The notes: a model not told the origin generated them from the letters alone. DNA of 20,621 nucleotides from Firmicutes bacterium UBA5449 (GCA_002424305.1 DIQZ01000017.1:9667-30287); one strand, 5' to 3'. Positions 1 through 7,713 are shown, numbered from the stretch's first letter. Program-made: numbers and translations.

Positions 1-866
1 CCTTCCATCGGACCGCCTCCGGTAACCAAGTAAATAACGTTAAAGTTATTGAATGTCCATATGACGCCAAGAATGATAGCAGGTGTAAGGATAGGATTGA
101 GCAAAGGCAGTGTTATGAAACGGAATTGCTGCCAACCGGTAGCGCCGTCAATCTGGGCTGCATCATAATAATCCGGTGATATGCTCTGGAGACCCCCTAA
201 AATAGTGACCATCATAAAGGGAATTCCAAGCCAAATATTTACAATTACCACAGCCACAAAAGCCCAGAAGGGATCAGACATCCACTGAACCGGCTGGAAT
301 CCCAACTTTTCCAGGAAGAGGTTGGCAAACCCATATTGATAATGAAACTCGCATTTCCAAGCGAGAGCAGCTATAACCTGGGGGATAGCCCATGGAACAA
401 CCAAGAGTGTCCTATATATTGCCTTCCCCCTCATTGGTCTATTGAGAAGAATCGCAAGAAAAAGACCGCCGAGCACATGAAACACTACGTTAATAGCTGT
501 CCATAGGAACGTTCTGAGAAACAACTGAAAGAATGTAACCCTTTGCAAAACAGGCACCCTGAATACATCGAGCAAGTTAGAAATTCCGTATTGCAGTCCT
601 ACAGAGAATTCTTTGAACCTATACATGCTCATGTTGCTAAACGCAAGGTAGATATTGAACCCGAATGGGTAGAGTATGAGAACTGCCACACCTACAAGTG
701 CAGGCAGTATTAACATGAAAGGCAAAGTATTCTTGAGCTTAAGCCACCTTATCAAAATAAGGTATGCTAACACTTCTAAGGCGATAACCGCTATAGCGAC
801 AAGGAGAATCAGCTTACCGACTTCACCTAACCCGTGAGCAATGATGTCCCAGGTAAGGGGTAGCAA
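1..866 (-). CDS. MalF-like ABC sugar transporter permease (partial, cut at window edge)
   Basis: Inner-membrane permease of an ABC importer for sugars. The first 288 codons are present; the C-terminus lies beyond base 1. The start chosen is TTG at 866, preceded at a workable distance by a G-rich site (AAAGGGGGTG). An in-frame GTG at 875 sits too close to that site. Hydrophobic segments are at about residues 18-39, 48-70, 117-142, 152-170, 200-225 and 256-285. The first is an extra N-terminal helix before the usual six, as in MalF-type subunits. The diagnostic cytoplasmic EAA loop is at residues 235-256 (D-A-A-x3-G-A-T, then I-T-L-P), the contact site for the ATPase. It follows the binding-protein gene by about 90 bp on the same strand, so it probably handles the same sugar. 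A second permease probably follows outside the window. Substrate inferred only from MalE-like context. Confidence 0.9.
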   Translation of the reverse strand, partial: MLPLTWDIIAHGLGEVGKLILLVAIAVIALEVLAYLILIRWLKLKNTLPFMLILPALVGVAVLILYPFGFNIYLAFSNMSMYRFKEFSVGLQYGISNLLDVFRVPVLQRVTFFQLFLRTFLWTAINVVFHVLGGLFLAILLNRPMRGKAIYRTLLVVPWAIPQVIAALAWKCEFHYQYGFANLFLEKLGFQPVQWMSDPFWAFVAVVIVNIWLGIPFMMVTILGGLQSISPDYYDAAQIDGATGWQQFRFITLPLLNPILTPAIILGVIWTFNNFNVIYLVTGGGPME

Positions 867-891
867 CCCTAACACCCCCTTTAATGAGCCT

Positions 892-937
892 GCAGGCCCG
901 GATCGACGTTTGTACTCAACGCTTGATCCGGGCCTGC
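892..937 (-). promoter_or_regulatory. Intergenic stem-loop between binding protein and permease genes
   Basis: Perfect 13-bp inverted repeat, GCAGGCCCGGATC (892-904) and its complement (925-937), around a 20-nt loop that can itself pair weakly (CGTT/AACG). It lies just after the stop of the binding-protein gene and before the permease ribosome-binding site, with no T-run. In malE-malF-type operons such hairpins commonly protect the upstream mRNA so the binding protein is made in excess over the permease. That role here is inferred from position. Confidence 0.7.
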
Positions 938-953
938 AAACACAGAATTCATC

Positions 954-2213
954 CTATTTGTTCATCTCACGAATGAGATTCACACATGCTTCCTGCATAG
1001 CTTTTGCTGCATCCGCCGGCTTGGCCTTGCCTGCCATAACAGCCTCTTGGTTAGGTCTTATAGCATCCCATGCTGCACGCATTTCAGGCACTGTAGGCAT
1101 TGGCTTTCCGACAACCATCTGATCGCTGGAACCCTTGACTATCGGGTCATCTGTGACCAGAGGGCTCTTAAGAGCTGATTCAAGAGCCGGTAGCCTCATA
1201 TATTTCTCGAGGAACATTAGCTGAACTTTTTCAGAACATATGTACTCCACGAAATCCTTTATGACTTCGATCTTATCTGCACTGACGTATTCAGGGAACA
1301 TGAAGTATATGCCGCTTGTCATCGGAGACGGCCATAGACCTGTCTTTGTGACCTTTGGAATTCTGGCTACACCAAGGTCTACATTCTTTTTGACTTCCTC
1401 TGTCAAGTAACCGGAGAGCGACCAGTCGCCATTGACGATCATAGCAGCCTTACCCTCTTTAAAGAGAGCATCTGCAGCATCATAATCACATTCCATTGGG
1501 ACGATCTTGTGAGTAAACTTCATATCTTGGGCAAACTGAAGGGCATCAACCATGGCAGGAGTATTGAGGGTAGGCTCCGTCCCGTCAAGCGGCCAACCAC
1601 CGAATCCCCCTATCCACGGAGCGAAGAAGAACGGCTCGTTCAAGTTGTATACAAGACCGTACTGATCAGGCTTGCCGTCGCCGTCCAGATCCTTAGTGAG
1701 TTCTTTGCCGACTTTGATGAGTTCATCAGTGTCTTTAGGCGGGTTTGCTATGAGCTTCTTATTATAGATGAGCATTAGGTGGTTTCCTACACTGAGTGGG
1801 ACTCCCCAAACCTTGCCGCCAAGCTCTACTGCTTCGACACCCGGCTTAACAAACTTATCTACATACGATTTGCCGAAAATCTCGTCCACAGGCTTGATAA
1901 GCTTCATCGCTTCGAACGGACCTGCGTGGTCAGACACAGTCCAGAGAAGGTCAGGACCTGCGCCTGCAAATGCAGCAGATTGGAAGTTCTGTCTCAGGTC
2001 TTCTACACCATAGTTAATGATCTCAAAGGTGACCCCGGGATGAGTCTTCCCAAATTCATCTGTGAGCTCAATAATCTCCTGGAGAATTCCTTCTGCCTCA
2101 CTCTCTTTAGTCCAAAGAGTTATTGTCGTCTTCTTCTGAGCAAATGCGCCAAGGGACACTATCATACCAAGCAACAACATGGAAACCAGTACCGACGCGA
2201 ACACTCTTTTCAT
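954..2213 (-). CDS. MalE-like extracellular sugar-binding protein
   Basis: Solute-binding protein (419 aa) of the ABC sugar importer whose permease follows. It has a Sec signal peptide at residues 1-25 (basic start, hydrophobic core, AFA cleavage before Gln26). There is no lipobox cysteine, so the mature protein looks soluble rather than lipid-anchored, which fits a periplasm. Family-type segments include the start TTITLWTKE, GKVWGVPLSVGN followed by LIYNKKLI (about residues 133-155, typical of maltose/maltodextrin binders) and a Ca-site-like loop DLDGDGKPD (about 175-183). The ATG at 2213 has a strong AGGAGGG site 8 nt upstream. The gene lies 81 bp downstream of the lacI-type gene. Maltose or a related oligosaccharide is a likely ligand, but specificity cannot be read from sequence. 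Confidence 0.92.
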   Translation of the reverse strand: MKRVFASVLVSMLLLGMIVSLGAFAQKKTTITLWTKESEAEGILQEIIELTDEFGKTHPGVTFEIINYGVEDLRQNFQSAAFAGAGPDLLWTVSDHAGPFEAMKLIKPVDEIFGKSYVDKFVKPGVEAVELGGKVWGVPLSVGNHLMLIYNKKLIANPPKDTDELIKVGKELTKDLDGDGKPDQYGLVYNLNEPFFFAPWIGGFGGWPLDGTEPTLNTPAMVDALQFAQDMKFTHKIVPMECDYDAADALFKEGKAAMIVNGDWSLSGYLTEEVKKNVDLGVARIPKVTKTGLWPSPMTSGIYFMFPEYVSADKIEVIKDFVEYICSEKVQLMFLEKYMRLPALESALKSPLVTDDPIVKGSSDQMVVGKPMPTVPEMRAAWDAIRPNQEAVMAGKAKPADAAKAMQEACVNLIREMNK

Positions 2214-2265
2214 TCAAGCTTCCCTCCTAAGTTGTTGAATTATGGTACAAGCGTTCGTTGCATTA

Positions 2266-2299
2266 GTTGCGTACTCAACAAAAGCAACCTAACGTTAGG
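2266..2299 (-). promoter_or_regulatory. Candidate LacI operator region before the sugar-binding protein gene
   Basis: The 81-bp gap between the regulator and the binding-protein gene contains a perfect 12-bp palindrome CCTAACGTTAGG at 2288-2299, overlapping the regulator's stop codon. It has the central CG typical of LacI-family operators. A near-perfect 14-bp dyad GTTGCGTACTCAAC lies at 2266-2279. The TAACGTT core is shared with the dyad just downstream of the regulator's promoter (3572-3585). Binding is inferred. Confidence 0.5.
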
Positions 2300-3371
2300 C
2301 ACCTGACACTGCTTCCGCACCACTCCTTTCATGGAAAATCTTATGACCTCCACACGATTCACGAATCATAAGCTCCGTTGGGAGCACCTGTCTACAAGGT
2401 TTCCTATCCGGATATTTGATAAGTTTCAGCAGCTCGCGGGCTGCGCTCTTTCCCATTACCTCGCCGTCCTGCTTCACTGTGGAAAGAGCAGGCCTTACAT
2501 AGGAAGCGGATTCTATGTCGTCAAATCCAATAACAGCTATGTCACTTGGAATTTTGAAGCCTGCCTCTCTTATGGCTTTCATAGCACCGATGGCCATGAG
2601 ATCACTACCTGCAAACAAAGCCGTTATGTTGGGGTAAGAATCCAATAAGTCTGCCGCAACTCGCCCTGCGTCCTCTTCCATATAATCAGCGGGACGAACC
2701 AACCTGACATCAAAAGGTATTCCATGTTTCTCTAAAGCTTGTTTGTAACCTAAGAGGCGTTGTTTTGAAATAGGGGATGTGACATGCCCGTCGATAAACC
2801 CTATCTTGGTATGACCTAGAGATATCAGGTGTTCAGTTGCAGTCATCGCACCCCCTATATTGTCTGACGTAATGTATGTAGCCCTGGGGCCCTCAAAAAA
2901 GATATCTATAAAAAGTGCAGGCATTTGACTTGATTCTATTTCCTCAAGCACCTCAGGCCCGGGCAATGTCCCCATGACAAATATTCCTTCAGCTCGAGAT
3001 TCATAACATCGTTTAAGACTGTCTCTCCATCTCTTATCGCGAACATCTTTTATGCTGAGGACAAGATCGTATCCGGCTTTCTCGATTTCCGCGCTAATAC
3101 CACATATTACTTCATAGAAAAAGGGGTGTTTAAGACCTTCCACAGAAAAAAGAAGGAGTTGCAACATGTAACTCCTCTTACGAACCAGGCGCCGCGCGAG
3201 CGCACTCGGATAGTAGTTTAGCTCTTTCATAACTTTCCGAACCCGCTGCTCTGTATCTTCACTAATATCCCCGTACTCATTAAGCACGTGAGAGACTGTG
3301 CTAACGGATACGCCGGCAGCCTTGGCTATATCTTTTATTGTCGGTTCTCGTCCGGATCTTGCCACAACCAT
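2295..3371 (-). CDS. LacI-family transcriptional regulator
   Basis: Sugar-responsive repressor or activator, 358 aa, the normal family length. The N-terminal helix-turn-helix is at about residues 11-32 (TIKDIAKAAGVSVSTVSHVLN-type). The hinge follows (YYPSALARRL, about 53-62), then a periplasmic-binding-like effector domain to about residue 340 with typical blocks such as GFIDG, GSDLMAIGAMKAI and IAVIGFDDIE. The start ATG at 3371 follows AAAGGCGGAGT. It is the first gene of the sugar-uptake operon on the minus strand, so it most likely controls its own transcription and that of the transporter through the dyads at 3572-3585 and 2288-2299. The effector is unknown, presumably the imported sugar or a derivative. 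Confidence 0.93.
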   Translation of the reverse strand: MVVARSGREPTIKDIAKAAGVSVSTVSHVLNEYGDISEDTEQRVRKVMKELNYYPSALARRLVRKRSYMLQLLLFSVEGLKHPFFYEVICGISAEIEKAGYDLVLSIKDVRDKRWRDSLKRCYESRAEGIFVMGTLPGPEVLEEIESSQMPALFIDIFFEGPRATYITSDNIGGAMTATEHLISLGHTKIGFIDGHVTSPISKQRLLGYKQALEKHGIPFDVRLVRPADYMEEDAGRVAADLLDSYPNITALFAGSDLMAIGAMKAIREAGFKIPSDIAVIGFDDIESASYVRPALSTVKQDGEVMGKSAARELLKLIKYPDRKPCRQVLPTELMIRESCGGHKIFHERSGAEAVSGA

Positions 3372-3571
3372 ACTCCGCCTTTCCCTTGCCCTAACTTCAG
3401 TGTTACTTTCTTAATTTAACTTGTTAATCCGTATGAGTTGCTAATGTGCATGCGTCGCTGATTAGATGAGCAACTAATCCAACCCAATCCGCGTTCCTAG
3501 GCCGTATGCTGCTCCCGACGCTATGAACGCCAAACATGAATGATGCAGAAAATGATACATATGCAAATGTT
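3372..3571 (-). other. Leader (5' UTR) of the lacI-family gene
   Basis: About 200 bp of gene-free sequence between the operator dyad and the lacI start. If the promoter at 3597-3625 is used, this is transcribed as a long leader. The only structure noticed is a pair of inverted AGTTGC/GCAACT half-sites (3436-3441 and 3470-3475), which resemble the GTTGC/GCAAC half-sites before the binding-protein gene. No ORF with a credible ribosome-binding site was found. Confidence 0.4.
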
Positions 3572-3585
3572 CTATAACGTTGTAG
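3572..3585 (-). promoter_or_regulatory. Candidate LacI-type operator at +6 of the regulator's promoter
   Basis: Near-perfect 14-bp dyad, CTATAACGTTGTAG on the plus strand, with a central CG and one mismatched pair. It begins about six bases after the predicted transcription start of the lacI-family gene, a classic road-block position. It shares TAACGTT with the palindrome at 2288-2299. Autoregulation is inferred. Confidence 0.55.
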
Positions 3586-3596
3586 CACTAGACTAA

Positions 3597-3625
3597 ATTA
3601 TAGGCTAAAGCCCTTTCTCTGTCAA
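3597..3625 (-). promoter_or_regulatory. Consensus sigma-A promoter for the sugar-uptake operon
   Basis: On the minus strand: TTGACA (3625-3620), exactly 17 nt of spacer, TATAAT (3602-3597). Both hexamers match the sigma-70/sigma-A consensus perfectly. The start point would be near 3590. It lies between the terminator of the upstream porin-like gene and the lacI-family gene. Confidence 0.85.
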
Positions 3626-3675
3626 GGAATGAAAGGAAAGGTAACAACGAAAATCATTAGCATATGACGACAGAT

Positions 3676-3724
3676 AAGGCCCCTGAACTTCTGTCCAGGG
3701 GCCTTGGACCGGCTTTCCGCCGGT
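3676..3724 (-). terminator. Double-hairpin terminator after the porin-like gene
   Basis: Two perfect hairpins follow each other about 40 bp past the stop codon: ACCGGC-loop 5-GCCGGT (3724-3708) and a 10-bp stem AAGGCCCCTG/CAGGGGCCTT with a 10-nt loop (3705-3676). The T-run after the second is poor (TTATCTGTC), so termination may be partial or the hairpins may mainly protect the mRNA 3' end. Confidence 0.6.
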
Positions 3725-3762
3725 GCTTTGACAAGTGGGAAGGTAATTTTAGGTTATTATTA

Positions 3763-5244
3763 TTAGAATTCCACGCTCATGCCTGCTGTCAACGAAAGAC
3801 CTTGAGCCCTCTTGGAGGTATAGTCCTCGTTGTAGCTGGCTATGAACTCGATACCGCAAGGCGCAGTGTAGGCCACTTTGCCAAGATATGTAGCTACGCC
3901 TTCACTGTATTTGAGATTCCCGGACATTTCTACGTCAGAGAACATCGGGAAATCCATGGTTGTGGAAGCAGCGACCTTGTGTGAACTGTCCACGCCGGAC
4001 CCGGTTGTAGACAGCTCCAGGTCATAGCCGGCATCCACTACCGCAGGCCCTACCGGAATATCACGGCTGACTCCCATGGTAAGGGTGGTCTTCGTCTCCG
4101 GATCTGCGTCCTCATCACGATCAAGAATAGCATATGGCGCATTTACCGTAGACCACAGGTTGCTGATGCCGGCCCTGAGGTCAAAACCTTCATAAGTCAA
4201 GGCTGCATCTGCACCTACTGTAGTTCTGGTGCCAACGAGGTCGCGGTTGATATCTCTTTGCTCATGCCAATCGGCTTTACCGGTAAGCCCTACACCCATT
4301 ATGTCAGTGTGAATCTCACCTGTGACTCCGCGCTTTCCTGCGTTCAGGTCAACTACGTTTATGTCCTCGTCCGTATCGTCATCTTTTCTGTCATCGCGAT
4401 AGATGGGATTAAACAGCGGATCGAAGCTCCTCACAGCTACTCTTGCGCTGACTTCAGGTAACATCGGAATCTCGCCAATGCCTGCCTCAACCTTAGCTAC
4501 AGTAGCCTTATTAGCTCCGTCCCATGCTGCCGACCCAATGATATCCATACCTGACACAGGTGCAAACTCAGCACTTCCTGCAAGTGCAATGTCATCGCCG
4601 GTCTTCAGAGCTGATCCCTGAAGAGCAATGCCTTCGATTTCGCCTTGCCCGTAGATACCGAGGTCAGCAAATCTTACATCTGTTGTCTCTTCCGCTTCTC
4701 CAACCTCGCGGGTAGCCCAGCCGTAGAAACCTGCCAGTTCAACAGGGCCAAGGTACAAGCCGCTTATCTGCAAGCCTTCAATTGTACCGTCAGTCTCTGA
4801 GATGTGAGCAGTATAGGGCGAGTAATCGACTGCGAGGTCTCCAAAACGAGTAGTTAGAGCAGAGCCGCCCTCGTAGAGTGCCCCGGTAGTCTCTAAGTAG
4901 ACCTTATCGATAGTAAGAGTGTTCAGGAAATCCACGGTTCGCGGAGTTAAGCTCTTGCCATTCATCTCGCCTTTCTCAGGATCCTCTGTATCGTTTTCAA
5001 AAGGATCCCATTCCTTCAGCGCAAACCCTATGTATCCGCGGACCTGATTTCTGCCTGCCATTTCCATGGAGAGTTCCAGATGCAAGTCAGATGTGGCAGA
5101 TATTCCGGCATCTATAGGATCGCTCGGAACAATCTGGAACACCGTGGAAAGAGAACCTCCCAGGTTGACGCTGGGGGCTGCCAGAACCGGCGCTGCCACG
5201 ACCATAGCTAGGACTATAGCTAGTATTGAAATATGTCTTTTCAT
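3763..5244 (-). CDS. Predicted outer-membrane beta-barrel (porin-like) protein
   Basis: A 493-aa exported protein. Residues 1-22 are a Sec signal peptide with cleavage after VLA. The mature part is Gly-, Asp- and Thr-rich with alternating polar/hydrophobic stretches throughout, few charged helices and one cysteine, and ends GMSVEF. A C-terminal Phe after a beta-strand is the usual recognition signal for outer-membrane barrel assembly. No SLH (peptidoglycan-binding) domain is visible, unlike OmpM porins of Negativicutes. The start ATG at 5244 has AGGGGG seven bases upstream. Four in-frame TAA codons stand in a row at the end (3754-3765), followed by a double hairpin, both fitting a strongly expressed gene. 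The beta-barrel call is from composition and termini, not from recognised family motifs. A surface-layer or adhesion protein is the alternative. Confidence 0.7.
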   Translation of the reverse strand: MKRHISILAIVLAMVVAAPVLAAPSVNLGGSLSTVFQIVPSDPIDAGISATSDLHLELSMEMAGRNQVRGYIGFALKEWDPFENDTEDPEKGEMNGKSLTPRTVDFLNTLTIDKVYLETTGALYEGGSALTTRFGDLAVDYSPYTAHISETDGTIEGLQISGLYLGPVELAGFYGWATREVGEAEETTDVRFADLGIYGQGEIEGIALQGSALKTGDDIALAGSAEFAPVSGMDIIGSAAWDGANKATVAKVEAGIGEIPMLPEVSARVAVRSFDPLFNPIYRDDRKDDDTDEDINVVDLNAGKRGVTGEIHTDIMGVGLTGKADWHEQRDINRDLVGTRTTVGADAALTYEGFDLRAGISNLWSTVNAPYAILDRDEDADPETKTTLTMGVSRDIPVGPAVVDAGYDLELSTTGSGVDSSHKVAASTTMDFPMFSDVEMSGNLKYSEGVATYLGKVAYTAPCGIEFIASYNEDYTSKRAQGLSLTAGMSVEF

Positions 5245-5804
5245 AATCTATCCCCCTAGATAAATTGCTTAGTAAGACTGTGCTACAAATAATGCTGCGA
5301 TTGGGAACGTAGGAACAAGTATCCATGTTTCCTTGCACTTGACGTTCCGTTGCTTCGTTGTTTGGTGTATCTAGTCTCACCGTTAGGTATATGTGCTCTC
5401 ACCCAGTCTCCGGCGCTATTGTGGGGGGCACCTCCTTTCATGCGCCTACCGGGTCCGATGTCCTGGATCATCCTCACCGTCAAACTTCATCTCTAAATGA
5501 TTTGCAGAGAATCTTAGCTGATCATGTGATTTTTTTGGGTGACGTTGACCAGGTGCTGACTTAATTCGTCGTATTGAGCGCAGTTCCTTCATGCAAACAG
5601 GGCTCTAGCAGGTGTAAGTAATGGAGATCCTGGGATGCATGTCCCATCGGAGGAAGTGAATGGATGACCTGCGAAACGATAGCTCCTCTTCATAAAAGCA
5701 ACAGACTGCGCTAAACCTTTGGTACGGCGGCGCAGCCTGTATCAGGCCTGATTATTCAATTGCTCACTAGCCTAAACTTGTATTACAAGTTTGATACGGA
5801 GTAG
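5245..5804. other. 560-bp gene-free region between two barrel-like genes
   Basis: No ORF here has a credible ribosome-binding site or protein-like composition. Visible structures are CTGCGC/GCGCAG arms (5706-5711 and 5730-5735) with ACC-TTT-GGT inside, a GCCTG-TAT-CAGGC hairpin (5735-5747), a TGGGA/TCCCA hairpin around 5630-5645, and GGCGC/GCGCC arms enclosing an AAAGGAGGT near 5408-5445 on the minus strand. No known riboswitch consensus was recognised. It probably holds the terminator of the small gene and the promoter and long leader of the large gene, but no convincing promoter hexamers were found. Confidence 0.4.
5774..5792 (-). terminator. Possible hairpin terminator after the small barrel-like gene
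   Basis: Perfect 7-bp stem AAACTTG/CAAGTTT with a 5-nt loop, 12 bp past the stop codon of the 177-aa protein. There is no proper T-run after it on the minus strand, so it may be a 3'-end protecting hairpin rather than a true terminator. Confidence 0.35.
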
Positions 5805-6338
5805 TTAGAAATCCATACCGACAAGGACTCTAAACCCTGTGGAACTAGGTGCGTTCTGTGTCTTGAAGATAACCTCGCCGGCTAACCAGAACGGGGCATA
5901 AACGTCTGCCATCACACCACCGGAAGCCTCCAGCCATGCCTTGACAGTACCGGAATCGAGTCTGACTCCCGCACCGGCATCGCCATACACAACAATCTGT
6001 GGGCTTACCGGCTGCTCTCCCCTTACACCTAATAGCAGAACCGGCTTCTGGTCTCCGGCAGTATATAGTCTGACCCCTCCATAGGCCCCGACAAGAGCGT
6101 CACCGAATTCTTTAAGATACATTGAACCATAAATGTCGGCCCAGCCTGCATTTTCAAGACCAAAATAGTTTACACCCGCCGATATCTCGTCAGTCACATT
6201 CAGTTCACCTTTGAGGGTCAATCCTCGTGCATCTCCCTGGAAATAGTAACCAACCCCGACATGGTTCGCTGCAGATGCCACACCGGCAAAGGCCATCGCA
6301 CTAATGAGCACTACTGCAATAAGTAGCTTCTTCTTCAC
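5805..6338 (-). CDS. Small predicted outer-membrane beta-barrel protein
   Basis: A 177-aa exported protein. The start is GTG at 6338, chosen because AAGGAGG lies seven bases upstream and a textbook signal peptide follows at once (KKK, hydrophobic core, cleavage after ASA at about residue 27). Longer in-frame starts would bury that signal. The mature part alternates glycine/aromatic and hydrophobic residues in short strands (for example GVGYYFQGD, GAYGGVRLY) and ends GMDF, a terminal Phe typical of barrels folded into an outer membrane. It resembles small 8-strand barrels in size. It lies upstream of the 493-aa porin-like gene on the same strand but is separated by 560 bp, so separate transcription is likely. 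Specific family not recognised. Confidence 0.7.
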   Translation of the reverse strand: MKKKLLIAVVLISAMAFAGVASAANHVGVGYYFQGDARGLTLKGELNVTDEISAGVNYFGLENAGWADIYGSMYLKEFGDALVGAYGGVRLYTAGDQKPVLLLGVRGEQPVSPQIVVYGDAGAGVRLDSGTVKAWLEASGGVMADVYAPFWLAGEVIFKTQNAPSSTGFRVLVGMDF

Positions 6339-6533
6339 CTTTATCCCTCCTTTTCTCGCCATAGTCAAGAATATGGTTCGACAATATGACGGAAACTCCT
6401 GCATAAGTCCGTCTGAAACATTGTTTTCCCCAATCTGGACAAAACTATAACCGAAAGGAGGTAAGCGGCCGACATAAGCACTGAATAAGTGTTGCACGGG
6501 CACTACTTGAAAGTCGGAAACCGCGACATATTC

Positions 6534-6722
6534 ATGGCAATTGTTTTCGTAGATTCAGACCTGTGTATCGGTTGCGGGCTTTGCACAGAGATATGTCCTG
6601 AGGTTTTTGAAATGGGTGATGACGGACAAGCCCATGTGATAAACGAAGACGAGTGCAGTGAGCTGGATTGCTGTGCTGAAGCGAGTGACTCTTGTCCAAC
6701 AGAAGCAATTAAGTTTGAATAA
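6534..6722 (+). CDS. Single-cluster [4Fe-4S] ferredoxin
   Basis: Small cytoplasmic electron carrier, 62 aa from the ATG at 6534. Cluster ligands are C11, C14 and C17 (CIGCGLC) plus C54 in the SDSCPTEAI segment. C21 and C46 or C47 sit where Thermotoga-type monocluster ferredoxins form a disulfide. The layout and length match that family well. The start is judged from family length, since no Shine-Dalgarno sequence precedes it. An in-frame GTG at 6489 would add 15 residues without family support. It may serve ferredoxin-dependent enzymes in the cell, such as the AOR-family enzyme or the radical SAM enzyme next door, but no operon link shows this. Its last 14 bp overlap the end of the convergent radical SAM gene. 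Confidence 0.93.
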   Translation: MAIVFVDSDLCIGCGLCTEICPEVFEMGDDGQAHVINEDECSELDCCAEASDSCPTEAIKFE

Positions 6723-7713
6723 CATGGATAGGAGCGCCACAGTACCCACACTCAGCGTCCCTGATATGGTATTCGGTAACACCGAAAACACTGCGCTCTA
6801 TCACTGTATTGCCACACTCATAGCAGATAGTGTCAGCGCCTTCCTTACCAGGGACGTTTCCAAGATAGACATACTTTAGCTTGCTCCTTGCAATATCAGC
6901 AGCCATGCGCAGCGTATCAACGGGCGTCGAAGGCTCCTTGAATTTATACGCCGGGTAGTACCTGGAGAAATGCAGGGGTGTTATATCACCAAGGGTTGTG
7001 GCAACCCAATTGACCAGCTTACTTATTTCGTTCCTGGAGTCATTCAAACCCGGTATTACAAGGTTCGTAATCTCAATATGACAACCCGCCTCGCGCGCAA
7101 GTTTAGCTGTACGCAAGACCGGCGCGAGTTTTCCGTGGCACACTTTAGCATAAAATGAAGGCGAGAAAGATTTTACGTCAATGTTCATAGCGTCTATATA
7201 TGGGAGCAAGTCCTTAAATGGCTCTTCATTAATGTGACCATTTGTTACCAGCACGTTCTTAAATCCTTTTTCATGGACAAGCCCGGCAGTTTCCAACACG
7301 AATTCAAACCAAACTAAAGGCTCAGAGTACGTATATGAAAGCCCTATAGACTCCCTCTTCCTACCATAATCTGCGACAACTTCAGCTAATGCCTTTGAAG
7401 TAATACTATAGGCATCTGCGCGTCCTTGGGAAATTTCCCAGTTTTGGCAAAATCCACATGAAAGATTGCAGCCTTTGGTCCCGACTGAGAGAATCTCAGA
7501 GCCCGGGTAGAAATGATATAAAGGTTTCTTCTCAATGGGATCCAGCGCGAAAGATGTTATCTCGCCATAGTTCAACGAAACAAGTTCGCCTTCTACGTTT
7601 CTCCTTGCACGGCACACCCCTATCTTACCCGGCTGAATGTTGCAGTATTGCGGACAAAGAAGACACAAAACACTCTCATTCGGTCTTGTTTCCCAGTAAG
7701 ATGCCTTCTTCAT
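6709..7713 (-). CDS. AmmeMemoRadiSam-system radical SAM enzyme
   Basis: Radical SAM protein, 334 aa, from the group that co-occurs with MEMO and AMMECR1 homologues. The SAM cluster motif is C82-x3-C86-x2-C89 (CNLSCGFC). An N-terminal Cys cluster (C17, C20, C24, C34) precedes it, and a C-terminal zinc-ribbon-like pair of knuckles (C297, C300, C322, C325) ends the protein. PflA-like blocks such as GLSYTYSEPLVWFE and NVLVTNGHI are present. Enzymes of this type cleave S-adenosylmethionine to a 5'-deoxyadenosyl radical; the substrate of this family is not established. The ATG shares one base with the TAA of the preceding MEMO-AMMECR1 gene (TAATG), so the two are translationally coupled and likely act together. 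The 3' end overlaps the convergent ferredoxin gene by 14 bp. Confidence 0.92.
   Translation of the reverse strand: MKKASYWETRPNESVLCLLCPQYCNIQPGKIGVCRARRNVEGELVSLNYGEITSFALDPIEKKPLYHFYPGSEILSVGTKGCNLSCGFCQNWEISQGRADAYSITSKALAEVVADYGRKRESIGLSYTYSEPLVWFEFVLETAGLVHEKGFKNVLVTNGHINEEPFKDLLPYIDAMNIDVKSFSPSFYAKVCHGKLAPVLRTAKLAREAGCHIEITNLVIPGLNDSRNEISKLVNWVATTLGDITPLHFSRYYPAYKFKEPSTPVDTLRMAADIARSKLKYVYLGNVPGKEGADTICYECGNTVIERSVFGVTEYHIRDAECGYCGAPIHVIQT

Noticed and set aside
31..48. TAACGTTA palindrome as another LacI operator
   Set aside because: It lies inside the permease coding sequence, far from any promoter, and can arise by chance.
1779..2306. 175-codon plus-strand frame opposite the binding-protein gene
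   Set aside because: Antisense shadow of a well-supported gene with no ribosome-binding site or family character.
5283..5483. 66-codon open frame on the minus strand in the 560-bp gap
   Set aside because: No ribosome-binding site, no protein-like pattern, and it ends just upstream of the porin-like gene's leader.
6339..6503. N-terminal extension of the small barrel protein
   Set aside because: It would place 55 residues before a complete signal peptide and lacks a ribosome-binding site, whereas GTG at 6338 has AAGGAGG.
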